Assembly: GCA_958299035.1 (NCBI GenBank)
Contig: CATQJL010000223.1
Span: 1,606,359 to 1,670,358 of the forward strand
Reading direction: 5' to 3'
Source of the DNA: Cylicocyclus nassatus
Taxonomy: Eukaryota; Nematoda; Chromadorea; Rhabditida; Strongylidae
DNA length: 64,000 nt
The position numbers and the translations under genes are program-made. Below, piece by piece: positions 35,501 to 47,500 of the stretch. Every line of letters begins with the position of its first letter. Position 1 is the first letter of the stretch. Below the pieces are notes generated by a model, which worked only from the letters and a program-made list of their open reading frames with translations, was not told where the DNA came from and did not search any database.

Positions 35501-38500
35501 TGTGTGGATGGTGTGTGCCGTTGTGTTAAAGGTTTTGGCGGAAATCCCTTATTTGGATGCGAAGGTAATTCCAGTATTTTCTGCGTGCTATTCGGCTAAC
35601 TCCCACATCATTCTTCCAGATATTGATGAATGTGTAACGAACAATCCATGCCCGAATGATAAAGACACATGGTGTGTTAATACAATTGGTAGCTATCACT
35701 GCTGCACACCAGAAAGCACGGATACAGACTGCATAGGTATATACTATCGATTTGGGAACTCCGCCCATTCGTTCAACCTTTGCTATTTCCCAGCCATGAT
35801 TTGTCAAATCAAATAAGTAAATTTTCTATTTTTGTAGCACTCATAATAGAGAAGAGTTTGGGGATGCAAACGACTTGTACTTCCCCTCCCCCCTCGCCTC
35901 AAGAATGTCTTCTCACCAAATCCTTATTGGTTCATTCTCTTGGAATAATAGTAATAATGCCCCTCTTACAGGACTCGAAATCGCTTCAGGACCAAGTGGT
36001 GGCTTGCGATTGACGGGTGGAGGTGCTCATCGAGAAGCCTTCTTAGCGGCCACTTTGAACGAGAGCTTCTCCGGCGAGACTCTCTCTCAGAGTATCCATG
36101 AAGTGCGTTGATTCTACCTTGTATTGGTCTAGCAAAAAATTTCAAAGCTCAATGAGGATTTCCAGGTCCACAATTTCTCAGCTGGCGAGGTGCTTGTCGT
36201 CAAAAACAAGGTGAAGACGAATGTTTTTGAGATGAAACCAGTGGAAGGAGAAGTTGGTTTGGAAATTGTTGCCGATAGAGGTGATAAGCAAGGCGAGTCA
36301 TTTTTTCACCAGGTAACCTCAAAGTGGTTTGGATGACATATATAAATTTCCAGGAGTAGATGTACCTCCTATTCCGCCATCGAAATCATTTGGTTTGGAT
36401 TTGACTACCTTGGCACCAGTTTTGACGGTAACACTACCTGGTGTAATTTCCACACTAGGAGGTGCTTCAGCTGTCACGACGTCTATCCCAATCACAGAAA
36501 TCCCAGTGCATACGTTTGCAACAGAGGCGCCAGTAAGTCCACCTGGCACCTGTTTCCAAGAAATTCTCGGTTAACTGCATAGTTTCCAGGTTCCAATAAA
36601 AAATGCCACATCTGCGACCTTCTCTCATGCAACTGACAGTCATGGAATCGCCATTTCTGGAGAAAAACTCGGGGAAAGCACTAGCACTGTGGCCTCCTTC
36701 ACATCGCATGAGTCCTCAGGTGAAGAGCTGAAAACTCCCTTTGGCACTGGAGATTTCACGGATCGACCGGACATTCGAACCCTGGCCAGATCAGGATCTT
36801 CACATGAAGATGATGACCTTATCGCGCAAAATACCACGTATTCTGCATTCACAGATATAATCGGTGAAGTGCAACTGACTGCTGAGGAGAAAGTAACTCC
36901 TAGGACAGGTGTGAAATATTCTTATACTGATGAGGGCAGCGGAAATGACACTGCAGGAACGGGAACGACTCTTTCTGGGAGCTCTAGCGAGGAAGACATC
37001 ACGAAACTGTTGGAAACAACTTCTGGTGATGGTAAAAGCAAGCCAGGAACTGATTCAATATCTTTCGGAACTCCGAAAGCGGAAGGTACCAAGGTGATAG
37101 CGATTACTGGGACTTCTGAGGAGGCAGCCCAGCGCAGAACAGCACAATTCGGTACCACTCCTCTTGGAAGTAGGGAGGCCAGTAAGGAACCAAAGAATGG
37201 TGACTACTCTACTACTGAGGGCCCAGCAAGAGCTAGTAAAGGCATTACAGGAACAACTGAGATTCTCTCATCTGAAAGCACTGGTAAAAGCTCGAAACCT
37301 ATTACCGGTTCGACAAACGAAGTAGGTGGTACCCATAAAGAAACCAAAGTGTTGAGTTCGACATCCGCTGGAACCTCGGGAAGCACATCCGTTGGGTCAA
37401 CAAAGTCTACATCATCTGAAAGCGCTGAAACCATAGCTGCAGCCGCCAGACTGTCAACGACCACTGGATCTACGACTGTCAGAACCATCGCTGAAGACGA
37501 AGTCTTGACAACCTTGATTGAGACTTCTCCAGGAGCAGGAGACAGTGGAGCAAAAGCAACAGCAACATCAACACGCGGAAGCTCAGAGAAAGAAAAGACT
37601 CGAACACCTTTAACAGCAACTACTGAAGAATCATCCAGTTTTACCGAAACCCCCACAGCTGGAGAGAAAGCAGAGCCGAAATTGGAAAAATCATTAAAGG
37701 CAAAGCCTAGCCTCGAAAATCCATCAGACCATGAAGAGGGATTGGAAATTTCCCTCGCCCCTACCGGAAAATCCACAATCTCAAAACAATCACAGAAAAC
37801 TGGTTCAACAAGCGCAGAAGGTGAGAGCTCTGGAGAAGATCTGAAGGATAAAGGCAAGGCAGATAAGAACAGCATCGTTGTCAACGTGTCCACAGTATCG
37901 GGAGCTCCCAATGAAAGCGCGGAAACCGGTCCCTTAATAGGAGCTGAAATTGTGCAGTTTGAAAAGGGAGAATTCGGCAGCATCAGTTCTGGTCGCGCTA
38001 GATCACCTGGAGGACCAAAAATTACTGACGGCACTGTCTTAAAGGCACTCTCGGGCACACAAGGGTCTGGACCATCCCTTTTAGAAGCCTCAGTCACGAA
38101 AGGACCTATTGATGGCGACGAAGTTGGGTTGGAGATTGTACATCATGGCGGTACCGCTTCACCCGAAGTGGGACTAGAGATTGGCCCTGTAAGACCCAGA
38201 GTCACATCGAAGCCCGGAAAACCAGACATCATTACGGACGGAGAACCAAGTGGCAGCCAAGAGATAATCGATGGTGTAGCACCCAAAGGCACTACGAAGG
38301 CCCCAGCTAGTGGATACAGTGGAGTTAGCGAAGGTTCTGGTGAAATCACACCTAGCGAAAGTGCAGCAGAATTTACCCGTGTCCCAACTTCACCTGTAAC
38401 AGGAGCATTGGAAACATCTGGAGAGCCAAGCACTTCTTCTGACCTTATCACTACTGAACAGCCTGATTTGGTCCTGTCTATGGGCGCACCCCAAAAGAAT

Positions 38501-41500
38501 GACTCCACTGGTACAACACCCACAGCAGAACAAGCCGGTATCACTACAGAGAGTACAGATCGCGTTCTCTCGACTACAACCAGAGAGGAAGAAGTCAGTG
38601 TCACCACAGAGCAACCTGATCTCGTTTTATCGATGGGAACGAGGGTGGAAACACGTACAACAGCTATTACGAAGGAAAGCGAATCAAGCTCAGGGGGAAC
38701 GAAATCGACAACAGCTAAAATCCAGGGAACGACGGGTACTGCCACCACCCCGAGCACGACCTCGACTCAAGGAACCTCCACTCCGGAAATGTCCGCTACT
38801 TCTAGCGGTATGTAAAAAATTCAAATCAAGAAAACTATCACAGAAAGTTAAAATTTCAGATGCTCCCAAAATAGATATTGACGATACTGAGGGATCTGGA
38901 GTAGAAAGAGACGAACAACCAAGAAAAGAAAAACCCACAAAAGGTAAATTTATTTGGAACTGCTAGAATGTTCGTCCACTCTTCCAAAGTACTGCAGCAA
39001 CACTTTTCCGCGCTGGTAAGCTGTAGAGAGGAGCCAATTTCGGTAGCCGCAGCTATCACGACTTCTAATACAAATTTTCACCACTCTCAATTTCTATCAT
39101 TCAGCAATGTCAACGATTAGAAAAGGATCAGCAAGCCCTATGACGGAGGAACCCACGACAATCAAAGAAAGTACAGTTGATAAGGTATAAAAAAATTAAT
39201 CACTTCAACTCAGTCAATTTTTCTATCACATAGCCTGATTAACTACTAATCTCTGCGATAAAGATACTAATACCAAATTTCTCATTAAAAACTAATTTAT
39301 GCCAGCAATTAACCCTATCTTAGGTCACATCTACTACAAGTGTGGAGCCAGCCAGCACATCTACTCCCACTACTTCATCATCCAGCACTGCTTCATCTGT
39401 CAAGACTAGTCCTACTCTAAACCCTATTCCCTCGAAAAAATCTCCATCAATCTCGTCCACTTCTTCACTACCAGCGCTAACCACCACATCGGCTGCTCCA
39501 ACGGTTACCGAAACTCCCGAAATCGAAAGAAAGGATATTGTTGGTCTAGGTGCAGAACGAGCACCAAAGGACACAACTTTTGGTCCTTCGACTAGGCCAG
39601 AAGGAGAGTCAGCAGAAGCAAATGTGACAACTCCTACCACAATAACGGGCTCCTCCTCATCTACTCCAACGAGCAATCTCCCAAGAGATCCTGGAACCCA
39701 TTCAAGCACCGGACCCCCCGAAATAACCTTCCAGCAAACCACTGCTGGGGGTGCAAAAACCACATCTGCCAAGACTCCTGGAGTTGCTTCATCTACTGCT
39801 AAAGCTACTCAGTTAACTACAGAAGCGGAAGCACTGACTTCTCCCACTGGCGGTTCAGATGTTTCTTCCGCAGTCACGGAGGCAGAACATGGCGAAAGCA
39901 CTACTGCTGTCGATTTTACACCCTCATTTCGCTCTTCAACAAAATCCTCTGAAAGTGAAGCTTCAACGGAAACGGAACCTAAAAGAACTAGCATCTCGAG
40001 AGAGGCAACTTCCACGACATTAGCCACACAAGCTAAAGCCATGGATCCTTCCACCACTTTCAAACCTTCTGGAACTTCGCAAAGTGTCAGTTCCACAACT
40101 GGCAAGGCTAGTGATGGATTATCTACTACCACATTATCAACCACTGGTAAAACACATGGTTTATCACCAACTATTTCTAAGTCGTCAGAATCTCTAGAAA
40201 CTACTACCTCTGAGAAGGCTGAAGAGTCTGCTATGTCGACTACTGAAGGAGTAAGAGCTCAACCCATAACCTCATCCACTTCGTCCGACGTTTCGTCCAC
40301 TACTGAAGAAGCAGGTATCTCTTCAAGCCCTTCTCCTGACAGTAAGGAAGAACTCAAAAGTAAAGTGCCCACGACTCCAGCTGAGACGTCTGAGTTGACC
40401 AGCGTCAAACCAAAAGGGTCGACAACACCCGCTGGCCCTATGGGAACCTCTTTAACCACCAAATCTCCCATGAAGGAGATAGAAGGAGCCACCACAGCGC
40501 CAAAATCAACACCAATCGTATCGGGGACCGGAAAAGAGAATGTTACTGCGTCTATTTCTGAAGAACCTGTAGAAGCAACTACAGGCCCTGAAACAACGGA
40601 TTTGGTAGGCTTGAGCACAGATGGAGAAAGTGAAAGTGAGAAAGCTTCCCAAGCTGAAAGCGCTACGACTACATCTAAACCATCATCTGCATCCAGTGGG
40701 ATTACACCTGCTGCAAAAAGTCAGAAAGGTGCAACATCTGACAAAGAGCCAACCAGCAAAGTCCCCACAACGAGCATGACCATTGGCAAAGGGTCTACCT
40801 CTCCCGCTTCAATCTCATCAACGAAAACATCATCTGCCCTACCTGAAGTCTCAGCCATCATTTCATCATCTACAGAATCGTCCTTTGGAAGTTCTACGCA
40901 AGACAAGACACCAACCAAAACATCCCCAGCAAGATCATCAAAGACCCCAGTTTTCCCAGAAATAGCTACCAAACACCATACAGCAACCACGTTAATCATT
41001 CCCGAACTTCCAGAAGGTGTAGAACGTCACGAAGAAGTTGAAAAACTTCCAACATCCAAATCTGGAGAGATAACACCCAGTACTACTGGAAATCCTACAG
41101 CTTCTGCCTCAATCGTTTCCGAACTCCCAGAAGGAGTAGAACGTCATGAAGGAGCTGAAAAACTTCCAACAACCAAATCTAGTGAGGTAACGCCAAGTAC
41201 TACTGAACATCCTACAGCTTCTGCCTCAATCGTTCCCGAACTCCCAGAAGGAGTAGAACGTCATGAAGGAGCTGAAAAACTTCCAACAACCAAATCTAGT
41301 GAGGTAACGCCAAGTACTATTGAACATCCTACAGCTTCTGCCTCAATCGTTTCCGAACTCCCAGAAGGAGTAGAACGTCATGAAGGAGCTGAAAAACTTC
41401 CAACAACCAAATCTAGTGAGGTAACGCCAAGTACTACTGAACATCCTACAGCTTCTGCCTCAATCGTTCCCGAACTCCCAGAAGGAGTAGAACGTCATGA

Positions 41501-44500
41501 AGGAGCTGAAAAACTTCCAACAACCAAATCTAGTGAGGTAACGCCAAGTACTACTGAACATCCTACAGCTTCTGCCTCAATCGTTTCCGAACTCCCAGAA
41601 GGAGTAGAACGTCATGAAGGAGCTGAAAAACTTCCAACAACCAAATCTAGTGAGGTAACGCCAAGTACTACTGAACATCCTACAGCTTCTGCCTCAATCG
41701 TTCCCGAACTCCCAGAAGGAGTAGAACGTCATGAAGGAGCTGAAAAACTTCCAACAACCAAATCTAGTGAGGCAACGCCAAGCACTACTGAACATCCTAC
41801 AGCTTCTGCCTCAATCGTTCCCGAACTCCCAGAAGGAGTAGAACGTCATGAAGGAGCTGAAAAACTTCCAACAACCAAATCTAGTGAGGTAACGCCAAGT
41901 ACTATTGAACATCCTACAGCTTCTGCCTCAATCGTTCCCGAACTCCCAGAAGATGTAGAACATCATGAAGGTGCCGAAAAGCTCCCAACATCCAAATCTG
42001 GACGTACAACCTCAAGTACTCAATCCACAATTTCTACATCAATAATTCCTGACCTTCCAGAAGAAGGAGACCGTCACAAAGGTGCCGAAAAGCCTCCGAT
42101 ACCCAGCTTCCAAAAAATAACACCGAGCACTACACCTCCCACAGATTCTAGCACAGTCACTCTCAACATCCCAGAAGAATTAGACCGTCATGAAGGTGCG
42201 AGGAAACTTCCGACACCTAGATCTGATCGAACAACACCGGAATCGTCGTCAACGGAACCTATTAATCTCACAACAAACGATGTTATTACCGATAAAACCC
42301 TGTCATCAACACCAAAAAATCCTGCTAATGTTACGGAGGAGACCGACGAGTCATCGCAAGAGCAGACATCAGAGGTAGGCAAAGCACCACACTGTACATT
42401 TCCCTTGTCTAACCTGATTTCTCTTTCGTTTTCACATAAATCAAAACAAGAGGCAGATCTTCTGCGCTTTCCTCACTTCGCATATTCGAAATTTACGCCA
42501 ATCTTATGAAATACCTTGTCCTTACTATTACCTGCGCACTTCTTATCATCCAAGGGCAAGCTAAAAACAGCTTCAGATATTCAATTAGCTTTCTGATATT
42601 TTTGAACTTGGAAGACTTTGAATTGCTTTTCTTGAGCCAGCCATTTCAGGTTCCGACCACTAAGGACACATTTATTCTGACCACTCCTACCACGAAACCT
42701 GCAATCCAGTTGGGTCCTAGGTGAGGCCAGGTCGATGTGCTTACTGAATTTGATCGTTCCGTCCTTCATTTATCAACTCATTAACTTAGTCATCAAATCA
42801 TACAATCATTCACTCTTGTGCGTTCATCCTCCTCCTCCCCCCCCCCCCCTCTCCTTTACATAACTAACTGTAGGGGGACTCAGGGCTCGGCATGAGCTGG
42901 CACCAGTAAATTTTCAAAACGAAGTCCCCCTTGACTTTTGGGAATTTTTACGAAACTCCTTTGATCCTCAACAATATCCCCTCTAAAATCCTAAAAAAAC
43001 CCCCAAAAGCGAAACGTCGACTAAAACAAAGGTCGCCGTTGCCAATTTTGCGTACATCTTCGCCCACAAAAACAAAACCCCCTTTGCTTTTTCCATAAAA
43101 ACGATATCTAGCTTGCCCCGTGCCATTTGGTGCCAAGCCCTGGGAGGACTTCCAACTGTGCGCACAATCTTCTTTAAATCGACCATTTCATGGAACCCTA
43201 TTTTCTAGAGTCACCCAATGGAGTTCATCTCTTTCCAGCAACGTAGCTAATTTTCTAGAGGTGTAAAAAATCTAATTTCAGCAACACTACCAAATGCACC
43301 AGCGGAGACCAATGTGGTAGTGATGCCTATTGCGAGCGACGTACTGGAGCTTGTCGATGCTATCCAGGTTTCGAAGGAGCACCACCCTTGAATCCTTGCC
43401 ATGGTCATCATTTATCCTTTTGCTGTTTCTTGGTTTATACAACAGTTTTTCAGATGTCGATGAATGTGCTGCCGGTCTTCATAAATGTGACGGTAGTGCC
43501 AGATGTCATAATTACGTTGGAGGTTATGCATGTTTCTGCCCTATGGGTTTCAGAAAAGATGATAATGGAAAATGTGTTGGTGGGTAGAGCAACTAAGGTA
43601 TAAATGGTTAGTTTGTGTGACCAAAAACGATCAATATAGATATCAACGAATGTACCGAGTCAAATGGAGCCTGTTGTAGTACCAATGCCACCTGTATCAA
43701 TAAACTTGGGTCTTACGGTTGCGTATGCAACGAAGGTATGTTTTTCTAAAGAGAGCCTACTTTTTCCTTCGCTGTCCACTTGATTTCTATTAGATTGGCT
43801 CAGAAATTCTCGTACAATTTCATTCCAGATCTGCTATTTCTCAAAACCTAATGTACATGTACATCAGATAGAGATAGTCGATAGAGCAAAGCAAGCTCTA
43901 CAAGATGGTGTGCAAAAGTTCGCACCAGCTTAGACCACCGTGAGTTTGCATGCGGAATCTGATTCGTACTGAAGGCTCGAAAAATTGAGAAAAATTCATA
44001 ACTTCGTTCAAATCTTACGGATCTGCAACTTGTTCACGTAAATTGCACAACAATCAGACACTCATATGTACCGTTCCTGTTTTTTCCTCTTCTGAAAATC
44101 GAGAAAGCGAAAATTTTCATGCTTATATAAAAACGAAGCCGTGTCGTCTCACCCACGTAATTGTAATACAGGCCCTTAGGTGTTCGTAAATTTTTAGCTT
44201 CTCCCAAGCCTTAGCTCTTGGAAAATATTGTTAGCTGGAACACCCGATTGAGGAGAGCTCAATTCGGTAACTTTTGAAAGCTAGGGCCTGTAGAAAGCTG
44301 AAAATTTACGTTCTTCTAAAGGCTTGCACTATACAATTACATGAGTGGGAAGAGGGTAGCTTCGTATAAGCACAAGAACTTTGGTATTTTCAATTTCTAG
44401 ATGGGGGAAAAAACAGGAACGGTACATATGAGAGGCTAAGTGGTATGCAATTTGCTTTGAGCAAAAGATCCGTAAAATTGAAAAGATATAAATGTCTCCC

Positions 44501-47500
44501 AATTTTTCGAGCCTTCAGTACGACTTAGATTCTGGATGCAAATTCAGGGTTCGAAGCTGGTGCGAACTTTTGCATCATTCTTGTAGAACTTGCTTTGCTC
44601 TATCGAATGGTATCTCTATCGGATGTACATGCATTAGGTTTCGAGAGATGGCAGATCTCGTCTGGAAATGTCCGAGAACTTTCGAGCCAACCTAATAGAT
44701 CCTTAGACTCTCTCCTCTCCGCTTCCACTGAATTTTGCCAAGAAGCTCTTCTAACCCTTTGACAACCAATTGTAGTGCAAAAACACATTTCAGGATTCTT
44801 TGGTGACGGCTACAAGTGCATGCCACTTGAAAAACGAGGATGTACTGAGGCCGAATGGGCTGTGGCCAACTGTGGCAAGAACCATATGTGTTTGGTGGAC
44901 GCGAAAGGAGCCAAGGATTGTAGCGTATGCAAAATGGGATTTGAAATGGTTGATGGGGAATGTGTCGGTGAGTTTGGGAGTTTTCGAGAGGACCATATGA
45001 ATTTTGAACTTGAGAACTGTGAAAACTAAGCGACTTCGCAAATTTTTTAAGAAATTTTAGGAAGGTAACTCTTGTTAAAAAAAACGTATTTACACGATGA
45101 AGACTATGATAAACAACATCCCAGATATCAATGAATGCACTGAACCTGGCCTAAACATGTGTGATAAGAATGCTGTATGTAACAACCTTATGGGAACCTA
45201 TGCGTGTCAATGCAAGAAAGGGTTCCGGGGAGATGGCTACATGTGTGAAGGTAAATCTCAACCTCTTTCTTCCCCTTTCCTACCTGAGTAAGAACATTCT
45301 CACATTTCAGATGAGGATGAGTGCCTGATGTTGCCATGCCATCCCCAAGCTGAATGCAAAAACACACCCGGATCGTATGAATGCCGATGCCCACTCGGAT
45401 TCGAAGGTACGGAACTCGCTGTATTACACAATCCTACTAAGGTCTATCCTTTTTTAGGGGATGGAATAAAATCATGTGTGAATCCAACGGAGCAAAGCTG
45501 CTTGGAAATGGAAAAATTCTGTGGTCGAACCAATCACACCGCATGCCTGTCTGTGAGAGTTTTTGACGGATCACTGACAAGCATTTGCGAATGTGAACCG
45601 AACTATCGTTTCAATATGGCTACTAGACAATGCGAAGGTATCTAGATACAACCGAACAACTCAAAGGCTGCTGCATGACGAAGGCGCAGAATAGCATCAG
45701 CTGAGCGGGCGCGGACGCGGCGCGCACCATGCTCACCGTTGTGAATCCTGCGCCTCATGCGCTCTGTGGCTAACAAAGCCGCGATCGCGCCCAGAGGTTT
45801 GCACCTTCGTCCTGCTGCAGCCTTTACTCATCCAGAAATCCCACTACACTGTTCACTTCCGACCACTGTCGTATCCTATCTGGTTCAGACATCGATGAAT
45901 GCGCTGAAAATCGCCACAACTGCGATCCAGCATCATCCGTTTGCGTTAATGAAGATGGTGGATTTAAATGTGAATGCTTGGAGGGATACGAGGGAACCGG
46001 AGGGATCTGCGTTGGTAAGCATTGAAATATCTTCTCTTTTTTTGTAGGCAGACTTTTACACATGTTTCAGATGTCAACGAATGTGAACGTGGTATTGCTG
46101 GTTGTCATAGTATGGCAATGTGTATCAATCAGCCGGGTAGCTGTGGATGTAAATGTATTCATGGATTTACCGGTGATGGCACACAGTGCAATGGTGAGTA
46201 AAATCAATGTTTTGGGTGGGTCGCGCGCACTGCTACCGTAACATTCACGCCCATAAATGCGCGCACTCGATAACATTCGCTTGCTCTTTGATAATTTGTG
46301 TTCTGTAATGAGGAATTCCCAAAACCCATATTCATTTTCCCACAACAGAATAGTAAATTTCTGAGAGCAAGGCTGCGGTGATCTGTATTGCACCCCCACA
46401 GAAATCACAATTTAAAATTTTGGCGCTATTCCAGTATCCGGGCCCCAAAATTTTTTTGCCGTGGATTCTGTCGAAACTTGGCCCAGGGGGGTTATTCGAC
46501 CCGCTGATGCCGAATATCATATTGGTTTTGTACGGTAGCGTCATTTTCTCGGGTTACGGTGGGTATACGGTAGGGGTCAAAATCACAAATCGGCAAATGT
46601 ATCTTTCCCCTGTACTTTGCTTAGGCAAAAGCCGCAGCAGGGTGTGTAGCGCGCGGCGGTGGTCGTGTGTGCAAAGCTTCACGATTGTCCGAATCGCCAT
46701 ACACCCGCTTCAGGCAAAACTATTTTTTACACCCGTTACAGTGTAGCTACCGTAACTCGAGAAAATGACGCTATGGTTTAAAACCAATGTGATATTTGGC
46801 ATCAGCTGGCCGAATACCCCCCTGGCCAAGTTTCAGCAAAATCCGTGATTTTGGCCCCCTACCGTATACCCACCGTAACCCGAGAAAATGACGCTACCGT
46901 ACAAAATCAATATGATAATCGACATCAGCGGACCGAATAACCCCCCTGGGCCATGTTTCGACAGAATTCACGACAAAAAAATTTTGGGGCCCGGATACTG
47001 GAATAGCGCCAAAATTTTTAGCAATGGGACGCGAGATCGAAAATGCCTGCACCCCTGAATGGCAACGACTTTGTAAACTTGAGAACAAGACTTGCCATGT
47101 AGATGAGGAAGAAGTTCCCCAGTGTGGATCTTGTTTGGAAGGACATCAGCCTATGAACGGAACTTGCTTGCGTAAGTTTAGATTTTCCCACTAATGACAA
47201 AACCTACCCAGACGTGTAATATTCAGCCGTCCAAAAGGGTGGAAACTGCGCTGATCCCGCAAAGAATACGTGTGATATTAACGCCGAATGTATCGATGTA
47301 CATCCAGGACGTCATTTCTGCACTTGCAAAATCGGATACATTGGTGATGGACTGAGATGTGACGGTAAATTCTTCATATACTAGATGAACTCTCAACCTT
47401 ACAGATAAGCAGCACAAGCACTTTTTCACTTCCCACATTCAAATGCATGTTTCACTTTTTTGCATGCTTCCACTTCATCAGATATCGACGAATGCTCATT

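Noticed and set aside
42375..42509. Extension of exon 21 to the stop at 42509 as the true C-terminus
   Set aside because: A good donor at 42374 in phase 0 matches the acceptor of exon 22, and the tail beyond it is unlike the mucin region. It may exist only as a retained-intron form.
44492..44695. ORF inside intron 25
   Set aside because: Falls in one arm of the foldback element with no recognisable protein content.
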